A stretch of DNA of 64,000 nucleotides from GCA-2712985 sp964515905 (GCA_964515905.1 CAZEWK010000086.1:136001-200000); one strand, 5' to 3'. Shown: positions 41,742 to 51,707, counted from the first letter of the stretch. The notes: generated by a model not told the origin, from the letters alone. Numbers and translations are program-made.

Positions 41742-43535
41742 ATGAGTGAATTATCGATGGAAAACGAGAGCCCTGTCAGCGTAGACGAAGATTTTGCAAC
41801 CCTTTTTGAGGAATCGCTGCGTACATCTGAGAAGGTTGAAGGTACGGTGGTCGAGGGCACAGTTATTGCTATCGAGAATGATACGGCAGTCATTGATGTT
41901 GGCTTAAAAGCAGAGGGAAGGGTGCCGCTAAAAGAATTCTCAGCAGCTGGTGCTAATTCCGATATTAATGTTGGGGATAAGGTTGAAGTTTTCCTTGACC
42001 GAATGGAAAACAGAAATGGTGAGGCAGGATTAAGTCGAGAGAGAGCAAGAAGAGAGGAAGCGTGGGTAGAACTTGAGCACGCTTTTGGAGATAGCAAGAA
42101 GGTAGAAGGTAAAATATTTGGCCGAGTCAAAGGTGGATTCACTGTTGACCTTGGTGGTGCAGTAGCCTTTTTACCACAAAGCCAAGTTGATGTTCGGCCC
42201 GTTCGTGATATCGGCCCTTTGATGGGAAACAAACAACCCTTTCAAATACTAAAAATGGATCGCCGCAGAGGAAATATTGTGGTGTCTCGTCGAGCCGTTA
42301 TGGAGGAGTCCCGTGCCGAAGCTCGTGCTGAACTATTGAAGGGTTTGAAAGAAGGTCAAGTTCTGGATGGTGTTGTAAAGAATATTACGGATTATGGGGC
42401 ATTTGTTGATCTGGGGGAAGTTGATGGTCTCCTTCATGTAACCGACATTGCCTGGCGGCGTATTAATCATCCTTCAGAAGCTGTAAGCATTGGTCAGTCA
42501 GTAAAAGTGCAAGTGATACGTTTCAATCTGGAGACGGAACGTATCAGTCTTGGAATGAAGCAACTTGAATCGGATCCATGGGACGACGTATTGGTCAAAT
42601 ACCCTGTAGGGGGCAAATTCGAAGGACGAGTAAGCAATATAACTGACTATGGTGCATTTGTGGAGTTGGAGGCTGGAGTAGAAGGATTAGTTCACGTTTC
42701 CGAAATGAGTTGGACCAAGAAAAACGTGCATCCAGGTAAAATCGTTTCGACTAGTGAGCAGTTAGAAATTATGGTGCTTGACGTTGATTCCGAAAAGCGC
42801 CGTATCAGTTTGGGGCTTAAACAATGTGAGGCTAATCCCTGGGAAGTCGTCGGCGAAATCAATCCTGTGGGTGCCGTTATAGACGGCGAGATCAAAAACG
42901 TCACAGAATTTGGCCTATTTGTTGGCCTTAATGGCGATATAGATGGGCTCATTCATTTGAGTGACTTGTCATGGGAAAAGCCGGGCGAAGAAGCAGTCAA
43001 CGATTACAAAAAGGGTGACAACGTTAAGGCTAAAGTTCTTGAAATTGACATAGAAAAGGAACGCGTCAGCTTGGGCATCAAGCAGTTGTCGGAAGATCCC
43101 TTTTCAAACGCGGCTCGAGAACTGAAAAAGGGGCAAACGGTGACGGGTGTGGTTTCAGGAGTACTAGATAACGGGATCGAAGTTACAATTAATGACTCCA
43201 TAGTTGGTAAGATACGATCTTCAGATTTGGCTCGAGATAGAGGAGAGCAGAGGCCAGACAGATTCTCTGTTGGTGAAAAAGTTGATGCAAAAGTCACTCA
43301 GATTGATCAGGCGGGTCGTAAGATTACGTTGTCAGTAAAGGCCCTTGAACTTGAAGACGAAAAACGGGCGATGGCGGAGTACGGTTCTACGTCAAGTGGC
43401 GCAAGCTTAGGAGAGATACTTGGCGCGGCAATTAGTGAAAAGGAAGAAGCATCTCAGAAAAATATCGATGACGGAAATTCTGACGAAGAAACAACAAATA
43501 GTGCTGGTGAAGTTGCTGAAACCGATCAAGAATGA
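41742..43535 (+). CDS. rpsA: Small ribosomal subunit protein bS1
   Basis: 597 residues from the ATG at 41742 (a TTG at 41721 is in frame upstream). Six S1 OB-fold domains are seen in order: two N-terminal ones (about 30-100 and 112-183) that bind the ribosome, then four RNA-binding repeats, recognisable from VVKNITDYGAFVDLGEVDGL, GRVSNITDYGAFVELEAGVE, EIKNVTEFGLFVGLNGDIDG and VVSGVLDNGIEVTINDSIVG. An acidic tail ends the protein. S1 delivers mRNA to the 30S subunit. It follows cmk after 96 nt. Confidence 0.97.
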   Translation: MSELSMENESPVSVDEDFATLFEESLRTSEKVEGTVVEGTVIAIENDTAVIDVGLKAEGRVPLKEFSAAGANSDINVGDKVEVFLDRMENRNGEAGLSRERARREEAWVELEHAFGDSKKVEGKIFGRVKGGFTVDLGGAVAFLPQSQVDVRPVRDIGPLMGNKQPFQILKMDRRRGNIVVSRRAVMEESRAEARAELLKGLKEGQVLDGVVKNITDYGAFVDLGEVDGLLHVTDIAWRRINHPSEAVSIGQSVKVQVIRFNLETERISLGMKQLESDPWDDVLVKYPVGGKFEGRVSNITDYGAFVELEAGVEGLVHVSEMSWTKKNVHPGKIVSTSEQLEIMVLDVDSEKRRISLGLKQCEANPWEVVGEINPVGAVIDGEIKNVTEFGLFVGLNGDIDGLIHLSDLSWEKPGEEAVNDYKKGDNVKAKVLEIDIEKERVSLGIKQLSEDPFSNAARELKKGQTVTGVVSGVLDNGIEVTINDSIVGKIRSSDLARDRGEQRPDRFSVGEKVDAKVTQIDQAGRKITLSVKALELEDEKRAMAEYGSTSSGASLGEILGAAISEKEEASQKNIDDGNSDEETTNSAGEVAETDQE

Positions 43536-43626
43536 GATTGGATGACCGAGCAATGGTTAAAAGCGAGAGTTTCAGCAATCAGGTAATATTGCCAGTGAAC
43601 GTCAGGTCCTTTTTGGTGCCTGAGCA

Positions 43627-44544
43627 GTGTCTTTAGAAACTGATATTTATATTGATCGAAATCAGTTAAAACGCCGCCTGGCTTCCTGGCGGCTGGTTGC
43701 AATATTGGCGATTATATCTTTATTTGCGATTTTTGTTGGTAGGGATCTGTTGGTCTTTGGGCGCCAACATGTCGCAATAATTAATATAGACGGATTTATA
43801 TCTACTGATACGAATTTGGAAAAGTCGGTTCGGGCCTTGGCAATGGACACAAAGGTCTCTGCGGTAATTGTTAATGTCAATAGCCCGGGAGGTGAGACAG
43901 CTGCAAGTGAAAGCCTTTACGAGGCACTTCGATCTGTTGGTGAAAAAAAGCCATTGGTTGCAGTGATGGGTGGTGTTGCTGCATCCGGTGGCTATATGGC
44001 GGCGATTGCCGCAGATCAAATTTTCGCTCGAAAAAGTACAATCACAGGTTCGATCGGTGTAGTGCTCCAAACAACCAACATAGTGGGGCTAATGCAAAAG
44101 ATTGGTGTTGAGAATGAAATAATTCGAAGTGGTCCACTCAAGGCGCGCCCTAATCCACTTGAACCATTTGATGCCGAGTCACGTTTAGTCAATCAGAAGC
44201 TTGTCGATGACGTGGAGGAGATGTTCAAAAATATGATCATTGAACGTCGTGGTTTAGAGCGAGAACTAGTAGATGCTCTTTCCGATGGGAGAGTGTATAG
44301 CGGAAAAACAGCGCATAAGAATGGTTTAATAGACTCCTTGGGTGGAATATCTGATGCTCGGACTTGGTTAAATGAAGTGCATGGAATATCAGAAACTTTG
44401 CCTGAATGGCTGGTGGTAAGGCCAAAGACGAGACATTGGCTCGATTGGATATTTTCGGCGGTATCTCAAGGGGGCAACATAGGGACAAGTGTTACACTTG
44501 ACGGACTTGTTTCTGTTTGGCAACCTTTTGATATAATAAAATGA
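43627..44544 (+). CDS. sppA: Signal peptide peptidase SppA (S49 family)
   Basis: 305 residues from a GTG, the short single-domain form that acts as a tetramer. One N-terminal membrane anchor (WRLVAILAIISLFAIFVGRD) is followed by the S49 domain: VNVNSPGGETAASESLYEAL, the nucleophile Ser120 in GGVAASGGYMAAIAAD, and the general-base Lys172 in RSGPLKARPNPLEP, with TGSIGVVLQTTNIVGLMQKI between. It degrades released signal peptides and membrane-protein remnants in the periplasm. Position between rpsA and ihfB is typical of Alphaproteobacteria. Confidence 0.95.
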   Translation: MSLETDIYIDRNQLKRRLASWRLVAILAIISLFAIFVGRDLLVFGRQHVAIINIDGFISTDTNLEKSVRALAMDTKVSAVIVNVNSPGGETAASESLYEALRSVGEKKPLVAVMGGVAASGGYMAAIAADQIFARKSTITGSIGVVLQTTNIVGLMQKIGVENEIIRSGPLKARPNPLEPFDAESRLVNQKLVDDVEEMFKNMIIERRGLERELVDALSDGRVYSGKTAHKNGLIDSLGGISDARTWLNEVHGISETLPEWLVVRPKTRHWLDWIFSAVSQGGNIGTSVTLDGLVSVWQPFDIIK

Positions 44545-44730
44545 AACCAGCGATCGTTGGCTTGAAACTCTAAGGGTAGTATCGTGGATTTGGGGTTGTG
44601 CCTTTTCTAACTGTTCAGAGGCCCTTGCAAGTTGTACGGTTTCATTGGGTTGACCGGCTACCTCTAGCTGGTTCAGTCGGTTAGATTTAGGTAACACACT
44701 AAATACTGCGGCCAAAAGTGAGTATCTTGG

Positions 44731-45015
44731 ATGACTAAGTCAGAACTAATACTCCAGTTAGCTGAAGCGAATCCGCATTTGTATCAGCGAGACATAGAGA
44801 AAATAGTATCAACAATTTTTGATCAAATTACGGGAGCTCTTGCTCGGGGCGATCGAGTAGAACTTCGAGGCTTCGGGGCGTTCTCTACCAAAAGACGTGG
44901 CGCCAGAGTTGGACGAAATCCTCGGACCGGCGTTGCTGTGGAAGTACCGGAAAAAGCAGTGCCATTTTTTAAGTCTGGGAAAGGCCTCCGTGCCCGGCTG
45001 AATGTCGATTCATAG
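44731..45015 (+). CDS. ihfB: Integration host factor subunit beta
   Basis: 94 residues of the HU/IHF DNA-bending family. It shows TKSELILQLAEANPHLYQRD near the start, RGDRVELRGFGAFSTKRRGA and the DNA-inserting arm GRNPRTGVAVEVPEKAVPFF. VELRGFGAFS with the RGDRVE lead and position after sppA mark it as IHF-beta and not HU. ATG at 44731, 186 nt after sppA, so its own promoter is likely. Confidence 0.95.
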   Translation: MTKSELILQLAEANPHLYQRDIEKIVSTIFDQITGALARGDRVELRGFGAFSTKRRGARVGRNPRTGVAVEVPEKAVPFFKSGKGLRARLNVDS

Positions 45016-45041
45016 GCAACCTGTCCGTGTGAGGTGGTGGT

Positions 45042-45401
45042 TTGGTTTGGCTTAAATTTGTTTTGAGCATCCTCTTTTTTCTGTTTGGTATACTATTTGT
45101 GGTGTTTGCCCTTTCCAACCGGGAAAATCTGATCATTTCTCTGTTTCCCTTTTCCCTAGTTGTTGAAGGGCCTGTGTATATGGTGCTTTTTGTCGTTCTG
45201 TTCGTTGGTACAATGATTGGGGGAATGGCGACATGGTTGTCAGCTTCTCAAGCACGGCGAAGACATCGGGCCCAAGAGCGTCACCTAATCTGGTTAAGGG
45301 CTAAATTGGGTGATGGAAACACTATTCCTGAAACGAGTTTATTGAGTAGTAAAAAAGTAAGGGCGGATATCAGGCAGGCGAAACCAAAGGCGGAAACCTG
45401 A
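45042..45401 (+). CDS. LapA-domain (DUF1049) membrane protein
   Basis: 119 residues from a TTG with a GAGGTG site upstream. It has two membrane helices (LKFVLSILFFLFGILFVVFA and VYMVLFVVLFVGTMIGGMAT) joined by a short NRENLIISLFPF loop, then a basic coiled tail (SQARRRHRAQERHLIWLRAK). This is the lipopolysaccharide assembly protein A domain. In E. coli LapA helps regulate LpxC turnover with LapB; here only LapA is present and it lies between ihfB and pyrF. Confidence 0.85.
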   Translation: MVWLKFVLSILFFLFGILFVVFALSNRENLIISLFPFSLVVEGPVYMVLFVVLFVGTMIGGMATWLSASQARRRHRAQERHLIWLRAKLGDGNTIPETSLLSSKKVRADIRQAKPKAET

Positions 45402-45495
45402 AATGAGGTCTATATTATCAGGAGCCGTTGTTCCTATGTAAGTGGGAGTTCAGAATTATCAGTAACCAGTATAATGTACTGGCGGGAATTTATGT

Positions 45496-46233
45496 ATGGT
45501 AGTTAGTAAAAATAGTCGCCAGATTTTCTGCGCGATCGATACCGATGACTTGGAGGCAGCAAAATCACTTTCGTCTTCGATACGGCATTTTGTTGGGGGA
45601 ATTAAAATAGGATCCCAATTTTTTTGCACATATGGTCCTCCAGGCCTTGAGATAATGCGAGCATTAGGTCTTCCCGTTTTCTTAGACTTAAAACTTTTTG
45701 ACATTCCAAATACAGTAGCTGCTGCCGTTGTTTCTGCAGGCAAATTCAATCCGTTTATGATGACGCTTCATGCTAGTGGCGGGAAAGCTATGATGAGGGC
45801 AGCGGTCGATGCAAATAAAACCGCTGCAGATGCGTCTGGAACGGATAAACCACTTCTCCTGGGAGTAACTGTATTGACCAGTTTTGATGAAAGCGATCTT
45901 GATGAAATTGGTGTCAAATCCCGCGTACTTGATCAAGTGTCCCGTTTGGCTTCGCTGGCACAAGCCAGCGGTTTGGATGGAGTAGTTTGCTCTGCCCATG
46001 AAATAGAGATACTCCGGTCACGTTGCGGAAATGATTTTAAGTTAGTTGTACCGGGAATACGACCGACTTGGGCGTCTACCCAAGATCAAAAGAGAGTCCT
46101 GAGTCCTTCCGAGGCTATCGCACGAGGTGCCGATTACCTTGTAATTGGCAGGCCGATCACCAGTGCTGAGAATCCCAGTGCTGCAGCACGTCAAATAGCT
46201 TCCGAACTTTCTAATTTAGAGACACCTAGTTGA
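45496..46233 (+). CDS. pyrF: Orotidine 5'-phosphate decarboxylase
   Basis: 245 residues. It decarboxylates OMP to UMP in pyrimidine synthesis. The catalytic DxKxxD array is in VFLDLKLFDIPNTVAAAV (Asp-Lys-Asp), preceded by GGIKIGSQFFCTYGP. The late VVPGIRPTWAST and ADYLVIGRPITSAENPSAAA form the phosphate site. The usual KxHDIPN histidine is Phe, which does not affect the catalytic residues. The stop overlaps the trpF start (TGATG). Confidence 0.96.
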   Translation: MVVSKNSRQIFCAIDTDDLEAAKSLSSSIRHFVGGIKIGSQFFCTYGPPGLEIMRALGLPVFLDLKLFDIPNTVAAAVVSAGKFNPFMMTLHASGGKAMMRAAVDANKTAADASGTDKPLLLGVTVLTSFDESDLDEIGVKSRVLDQVSRLASLAQASGLDGVVCSAHEIEILRSRCGNDFKLVVPGIRPTWASTQDQKRVLSPSEAIARGADYLVIGRPITSAENPSAAARQIASELSNLETPS

Positions 46234-46889
46234 TGTTAACTTCCGGTTTAACAGCAAAAATCTGCGGCTTATCCGATCCGTTGGCTGTATCAGCTGCGGT
46301 TGACGGTCGTGCACAATTTGTGGGGTTTGTGTTTTATCCTCCGTCACCAAGATCGTTGATGCCGGCGGCCGCCGGAACATTGGCCCGGTTGTTGCCGCAG
46401 TCGGTATATCCTGTTGGGGTATTTTTTGAGCCAAGCGATACCGAGTTAGACAGTGTAATAAAAAACATACCCAACGTCCTTATTCAACTCCATGGTTGTG
46501 AGAGTCCGAAACGGGTGGTCGATATAAAAGCCCGACTGGGTGCGCCTATAATCAAAGCAATTTCCGTTGCTACGGAAGATGATCTAAAAACTGCGGACAA
46601 GTATAAAAATATTGTTGACTGGCTTTTGTTTGATTCTAAAGCCCCGGTCAGCAAGCATAAAGCACTTCCCGGAGGGAATGGTTTGGCATTTGACTGGTCA
46701 GTCCTCAGTGATAGAAAATGGAAAGTGCCTTGGTTATTATCTGGTGGTCTTACAGCTGGCAATCTTGCTGAGGCGGTATCCTCGACTCGTGCACGCGCCG
46801 TGGATGTTTCTTCAGGTGTGGAAGATGCGCGTGGACAGAAGGACCCTGAACGGATACGAGAGTTTTTAGAGGTAGTGCATGCCATATAG
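46233..46889 (+). CDS. trpF: Phosphoribosylanthranilate isomerase
   Basis: About 218 residues from the ATG overlapping the pyrF stop. It carries out the Amadori rearrangement of tryptophan synthesis. The general base Cys is in AKICGLSDPLAV near the start, the general acid Asp in WLLFDSKAPVS, and SGGLTAGNLAEAVS with VDVSSGVEDARGQKDPERIR form the phosphate site. A TTG one codon upstream is possible. Order pyrF-trpF-trpB-trpA is common in Alphaproteobacteria. Confidence 0.95.
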   Translation: MLTSGLTAKICGLSDPLAVSAAVDGRAQFVGFVFYPPSPRSLMPAAAGTLARLLPQSVYPVGVFFEPSDTELDSVIKNIPNVLIQLHGCESPKRVVDIKARLGAPIIKAISVATEDDLKTADKYKNIVDWLLFDSKAPVSKHKALPGGNGLAFDWSVLSDRKWKVPWLLSGGLTAGNLAEAVSSTRARAVDVSSGVEDARGQKDPERIREFLEVVHAI

Positions 46890-47010
46890 AACGAAAAAAG
46901 TAACTTTGTTGGGTGAACGAATAACAAACTTATCTGACAGCCACTGTCACCGCTGATTTAGGTGTGCTCAAATCCAATATTTTCTAACATAAAGCCTGGT
47001 TTTTGAAAGA

Positions 47011-48228
47011 ATGACAAAACTCAATACATACTATGACGGACCAGATGAGCGTGGATATTTTGGTAAATTCGGTGGGCGGTTTGTAGCGGAAACCCTTATG
47101 CCTCTTATTTTGGAGTTGGAAGCAGCATACAAATCAGCCAAGAATGACCCAAAATTTTCCCAGGAAATTTCAAGATATTTTAATACTTATGTAGGAAGGC
47201 CAAGCCCACTTTATTTTGCTGAACGCTTAACGCCACAGCTTGGTGGGGCAAAAATTTACCTTAAAAGAGATGAATTGAATCACACTGGTGCACATAAAAT
47301 TAACAACTGTATAGGACAAATACTTCTCGCAAAACGTATGGGCAAAAAACGAATTATTGCTGAGACAGGGGCTGGCCAACATGGCGTGGCTACTGCGACT
47401 GTTTGTGCGCTAATGGGTTTGTCATGTGTGGTCTATATGGGCGAAGTAGATATTGAACGGCAACGGCCTAACGTGTTTAGGATGAAGTTGCTTGGAGCTG
47501 AGGTGGTGCCTGTGACCTCGGGCTCTCGGACTTTAAAGGACGCCATGAATGAGGCATTAAGAGACTGGGTGACAAATGTGGACAATACCTATTATCTAAT
47601 TGGTACAGTAGCGGGCCCACATCCTTACCCTGAGATGGTCAGGGACTTCCAGTCAATAATTGGGGAGGAAGTTCGCACTCAACTGGCGGAGGTAGAGGGA
47701 ATCAATCGTTTACCGGATTCCCTAGTCGCTTGTATCGGTGGTGGGTCAAATGCGATGGGCTTGTTTTATCCATTTTTGGAGAACAATAATGTTCAGATGT
47801 TAGGTGTAGAGGCCGGTGGAGAGGGAGTCGAAAGCGGAAGACATGCCGCTTCTTTGAGTGCAGGCCGCCCCGGAGTTTTGCATGGAAACCGAACTTACCT
47901 TTTGCAGAATAGAGACGGTCAAATAACAGAGGCCCACTCTATATCAGCGGGGCTAGATTATCCTGGCATTGGGCCGGAACATGCTTGGTTACATGAGACC
48001 GGTCGCGTTAGTTACGTTTCGGTGACGGATAGAGAAGCACTTGCAGCATTTCAATTTTGTGCAGAATTTGAGGGGATTCTTCCAGCACTAGAACCGGCAC
48101 ACGCGCTTGCGCATGTGATGAAAATAGCTCCTACGCTGCCAAACGACCATATTATAGTGATGAATATGTGCGGTCGAGGCGACAAAGATATATTTACAGT
48201 TGCAGAAGCGTTGGGGGTTAACCTCTAA
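47011..48228 (+). CDS. trpB: Tryptophan synthase beta chain
   Basis: 405 residues, the PLP enzyme that joins indole with serine. The PLP lysine is in KRDELNHTGAHKINN, the catalytic Glu in ETGAGQHGVATATV, the PLP phosphate loop in CIGGGSNAMGLFYPF, and the N-terminal part begins with GPDERGYFGKFGGRFVAETL. The stop overlaps the trpA start (TAATG). A 121-nt gap after trpF may contain a promoter; I saw no leader peptide or attenuator. Confidence 0.97.
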   Translation: MTKLNTYYDGPDERGYFGKFGGRFVAETLMPLILELEAAYKSAKNDPKFSQEISRYFNTYVGRPSPLYFAERLTPQLGGAKIYLKRDELNHTGAHKINNCIGQILLAKRMGKKRIIAETGAGQHGVATATVCALMGLSCVVYMGEVDIERQRPNVFRMKLLGAEVVPVTSGSRTLKDAMNEALRDWVTNVDNTYYLIGTVAGPHPYPEMVRDFQSIIGEEVRTQLAEVEGINRLPDSLVACIGGGSNAMGLFYPFLENNNVQMLGVEAGGEGVESGRHAASLSAGRPGVLHGNRTYLLQNRDGQITEAHSISAGLDYPGIGPEHAWLHETGRVSYVSVTDREALAAFQFCAEFEGILPALEPAHALAHVMKIAPTLPNDHIIVMNMCGRGDKDIFTVAEALGVNL

Positions 48229-49070
48229 TGGCTGCCAGTGGAGAGGGTGATCGACTTGAACGACTATTCCAGAAACTACAAATAGAACGGCGCACAGCGC
48301 TGATTACTTTTGTTACAGCGGGCGACCCCGATCTGTCTAGTAGCCTTGAAATATTAAAAGGATTGCCTGGTGCGGGCGCTGATATTATAGAACTTGGTAT
48401 GCCGTTCACGGATCCAATGGCGGACGGTCCTTCCATTCAAGCTGCTGGTCTTAGGGCTTTGGCAGCAGGGCAAAATATGCAGCGTACATTGCAAATGGTT
48501 GAGAAGTTTCGACTGAACGATCATAGCACTCCTGTCATATTGATGGGCTACTATAATCCAATCTTCGCCTATGGGGTTCCTTCGTTTGTAAAAAAAGCTG
48601 TGGAAGTAGGAGTAGATGGCTTGATTGTTGTTGACCTTCCACCCGAAACCGATGACGAACTATGTGTGCCAGCAAAAGATAAGGGGCTACATTTTATTCG
48701 TTTAGCGACACCGACTACTAATGACGCGCGTCTTCCTATGGTCCTTCAAAATACAAGTGGTTTTCTTTATTATGTTTCAATAACTGGGATTACTGGCGCG
48801 AGTGCAGCTGGTCCGGAGAACGTTAAGGTGGCCGTTAATCGTTTGCGTGGGTTTACAGATCTTCCCATAGCTGTGGGATTTGGGATTCGGACACCTAGGC
48901 AAGCGGGAGAAGTTGCAGCTGTCGCTGATGCGGTAGTGGTGGGGTCCGCTCTGGTTGACGAAGTTACCAGGGCAATATCTAGCGGAGGCGATCCGATTAA
49001 AAATGTCCTGACGTTGACAGTGGATCTAGCTGCGGAAATTCGGAAAACAGATAACAGGATACAAACATGA
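48228..49070 (+). CDS. trpA: Tryptophan synthase alpha chain
   Basis: 280 residues, a TIM barrel that splits indole-3-glycerol phosphate. Catalytic Glu and Asp are in IIELGMPFTDPMADGPSIQA, with PVILMGYYNPIFAYG, GVDGLIVVDLPPE and the flexible-loop region VSITGITGASAA. The SAL part near the C-terminus (AVVVGSALVDEV) is normal. It overlaps trpB by one base and accD by four. Confidence 0.97.
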   Translation: MAASGEGDRLERLFQKLQIERRTALITFVTAGDPDLSSSLEILKGLPGAGADIIELGMPFTDPMADGPSIQAAGLRALAAGQNMQRTLQMVEKFRLNDHSTPVILMGYYNPIFAYGVPSFVKKAVEVGVDGLIVVDLPPETDDELCVPAKDKGLHFIRLATPTTNDARLPMVLQNTSGFLYYVSITGITGASAAGPENVKVAVNRLRGFTDLPIAVGFGIRTPRQAGEVAAVADAVVVGSALVDEVTRAISSGGDPIKNVLTLTVDLAAEIRKTDNRIQT

Positions 49071-49993
49071 GTTGGCTTACAAACTTTGTTCGTCCAAAAA
49101 TTAGGGCACTGGTAAATCGAGATGAAAACGGGGATACACTCTGGATAAAATGTGGCTCGTGTGAACAGATGATATTTCATAGAGAGCTATCAGAGCAGCA
49201 GAATGTCTGCCCACATTGTAATCATCACATGGAAATACGGCCAGAAGAGAGATTTCCGACCCTCTTCGATGACGGTAAATTCCAGACGATAGAACTTCCT
49301 GATGTTAAACTAGACCCCTTAAAATTCCGTGATCGAAGACGCTATTCGGATCGCTTAAAAGAGGCAAAGAGCGCTACAGGCCAAACCGATGCGGTAATTG
49401 TGGCGAACGGTTCAATAGGTGGCCGTCAAACCGTTGTATGTGCTTTGGATTTTGGCTTTATGGCGGGCTCTATGGGAACCGCGGTAGGAGAAGGATTCCT
49501 TGCAGCGACACGGTTAGCCGTTTTGCAAAAAGCTCCTTTGATTGTATTCACTTCCTCTGGTGGTGCTAGAATGCAAGAAGGTGTTCTGAGCTTAATGCAA
49601 ATGCCGCGTACAATTGTTGGTTTGGATGATGTGCGCCAAGCCCAGCTGCCCTACATCGTGGTCTTGACGCATCCAACAACCGGCGGGGTTACCGCTTCGT
49701 TCGCAATGCTCGGCGATGTAAATCTTGCTGAACCAGGTGCACTTGTTGGTTTTGCTGGCCCGAGAGTAATAGAAGATACCATTCGGGAGACACTACCCAG
49801 CGGTTTCCAAACGTCAGAATATCTGCTCCAACATGGAATGATTGATATGGTGGTTTCCCGGAATGAGTTGAGAGGTCGTCTGGTTGATCTGATAGGATTT
49901 TTAGTTGATACTCAACCGACGGCAGAAGTAGCAAACGTTGGGGGAGGAAATCTGGAAATTCCGAATTCTTTAAGTCAAGGTGGGATTTCATGA
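49067..49993 (+). CDS. accD: Acetyl-CoA carboxylase carboxyltransferase subunit beta
   Basis: 308 residues. With AccA it transfers carboxyl from biotin to acetyl-CoA for fatty-acid synthesis. The N-terminal zinc ribbon is WIKCGSCEQMIFH and NVCPHCNHHM (four Cys, about 24-49). The carboxyltransferase core includes FGFMAGSMGTAVGEGF, FTSSGGARMQEGVLSLMQM, HPTTGGVTASFAMLGDV and FAGPRVIEDTIRETLP. It overlaps the trpA end (ATGA). Confidence 0.97.
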   Translation: MSWLTNFVRPKIRALVNRDENGDTLWIKCGSCEQMIFHRELSEQQNVCPHCNHHMEIRPEERFPTLFDDGKFQTIELPDVKLDPLKFRDRRRYSDRLKEAKSATGQTDAVIVANGSIGGRQTVVCALDFGFMAGSMGTAVGEGFLAATRLAVLQKAPLIVFTSSGGARMQEGVLSLMQMPRTIVGLDDVRQAQLPYIVVLTHPTTGGVTASFAMLGDVNLAEPGALVGFAGPRVIEDTIRETLPSGFQTSEYLLQHGMIDMVVSRNELRGRLVDLIGFLVDTQPTAEVANVGGGNLEIPNSLSQGGIS

Positions 49994-50025
49994 CTGGGCT
50001 TTGGCCCTAACTCCTTATAATTTAA

Positions 50026-51312
50026 TTGGATTTTGCATCCTCCTTGGAGCGTCTGAATAAGCTGTTCCCACGCGTTATCGATCTTGGTCTGGGTCGTACG
50101 TTGCGTTTATTAAAACAACTGGGTCGACCAGATAGATATCTGCCCCCAGTGGTTCACGTAGCAGGTACGAACGGAAAAGGATCGGTCATATCCTTTTTGT
50201 TTTGCATGCTTGAGGCTGCTGGTTATAAGGTTCATGTGTATACCTCACCGCATTTAGTGCGATTCAATGAACGTATACGTCTTAGCGGAAAGATAATAAC
50301 CGATAAGGAATTGTCTTCTGTGCTAGATCTATGTCTGCGCATTAATCAGCGGAAAGAAATAACCCTATTTGAGATTACAACCGTGGCTGCATTTGTAGCT
50401 TTTGCACGTAACCCTGCAGACATTCTTCTTATTGAGACAGGATTGGGTGGGAGGTTCGATGCAACCAACCTTATTCCCAAACCATATTTGACAGTTCTTA
50501 CTCATGTATCGATTGACCATGAGGATTATCTGGGTAAAGGGCTGATCAATATAGCAAACGAAAAGGCGGGTATTTTTAAGGAGGGTTGTCCCGCTGTAGT
50601 GGGGGCACAATCAAGAATCGTCTCCAAGGTCATTGCAAGAAGAGCACGACTAGTTGGGACTGCTCTTTGGAGAGAGAATTTCGAGTGGCAGCTGAATCAC
50701 AGAAAATTTGGGATCATTTTTGAATCTCTTAAGTCGCGACGACTACTTCCTGCGCCTAATTTGTTAGGGAAACACCAAAGGAATAATGCCGGCTTGTCAG
50801 TGGCCTGTCTCGACCAAATGAGGTCATATCACATTAGTGACTCGGCTGTACGGGCGGGTCTAACAAATGTGCGCTGGCCGGCCCGATTCCAATGTCTATC
50901 AAAGGGGCCTTTGACGAAATTACTATCTCCAAACACTAAAGTCTGGGTTGACGGTGGACATAATGCTGGTGCTGGTGCCGCCTTGGCTAAAACTATTAAG
51001 GACGAGTTTGGGAAAGGCTCTTTTTGTTTAGTAGTGGGTATGCTCAACAATAAATCACTTGAAGACTTTCTCCGACCTTTTATCCCGGATATCAAGTGTT
51101 TATGGGGCATTTCTATTGTAGGTGAAAGTAACACGATTCCCGCCAATGATATCTCTGAAAGAGCGGGTAAGATGGGTTTTACCGCAAATCCGGCAATGGA
51201 TCTGGTATCAGCGATTGCAGCAGGAAGCAGGACTAATTCAAATATACTTATTTGTGGTTCCTTGTATCTGGCAGGTCAGGTGCTAGCTGCAAATAATGAA
51301 GAACCACTCTAA
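50026..51312 (+). CDS. folC: Dihydrofolate synthase / folylpolyglutamate synthase
   Basis: 428 residues; adds glutamate to dihydropteroate and folates. The start is a TTG at 50026, forced because the codon immediately before is an in-frame TAA and conserved residues begin at once (MDFASSLERLNKLFPRVIDL). The ATP loop is VHVAGTNGKGSVISFLFCML, followed by YTSPHLVRFNERI, IETGLGGRFDATNL, HVSIDHEDYLG, and the late VDGGHNAGAGAALAKTI. It lies 33 nt after accD and is convergent with trxA. Confidence 0.94.
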   Translation: MDFASSLERLNKLFPRVIDLGLGRTLRLLKQLGRPDRYLPPVVHVAGTNGKGSVISFLFCMLEAAGYKVHVYTSPHLVRFNERIRLSGKIITDKELSSVLDLCLRINQRKEITLFEITTVAAFVAFARNPADILLIETGLGGRFDATNLIPKPYLTVLTHVSIDHEDYLGKGLINIANEKAGIFKEGCPAVVGAQSRIVSKVIARRARLVGTALWRENFEWQLNHRKFGIIFESLKSRRLLPAPNLLGKHQRNNAGLSVACLDQMRSYHISDSAVRAGLTNVRWPARFQCLSKGPLTKLLSPNTKVWVDGGHNAGAGAALAKTIKDEFGKGSFCLVVGMLNNKSLEDFLRPFIPDIKCLWGISIVGESNTIPANDISERAGKMGFTANPAMDLVSAIAAGSRTNSNILICGSLYLAGQVLAANNEEPL

Positions 51313-51386
51313 GGTGTTCTAGTATATTTCACGTAAAACCTTGAGCTAATACAGTCTGAAGTTATTTGCCCAGTGATCGATGATAA

Positions 51387-51707
51387 TCAGATTGACGTAT
51401 CAATCCACTCAGCTAATTTACTTTTGGATGTTGCTCCAACTTTTGTGGCTGCAATTTCTCCATCCTTAAATAATATTAGAGTGGGAATTCCTCTTACACC
51501 GTAACGAGTGGGCGTATCAGGATTTTCATCAATGTTAACTTTTGCGACTATCAGGGTTTCCTGATATTCAGTCGCTAGTTCCTCAAGGGCCGGCGCTATT
51601 TGAAGGCACGGGCCACACCATTCAGCCCAGAAGTCGACTAAAACAGGTTTGTCTGATTTGATAACGTCCTCGTCAAAAGAGGAGTCTGTCACTTTATTTG
51701 AAGACAT
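51387..51707 (-). CDS. trxA: Thioredoxin
   Basis: 106 residues, one thioredoxin fold. The redox site is VDFWAEWCGPCLQIAPALEE, with the cis-proline in YGVRGIPTLILFKDGE. Leu replaces the lysine normal after the second cysteine (WCGPCK), a small change next to the active site. It follows addA by 82 nt, the addA-trxA-folC order found in Alphaproteobacteria. Confidence 0.96.
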   Translation of the reverse strand: MSSNKVTDSSFDEDVIKSDKPVLVDFWAEWCGPCLQIAPALEELATEYQETLIVAKVNIDENPDTPTRYGVRGIPTLILFKDGEIAATKVGATSKSKLAEWIDTSI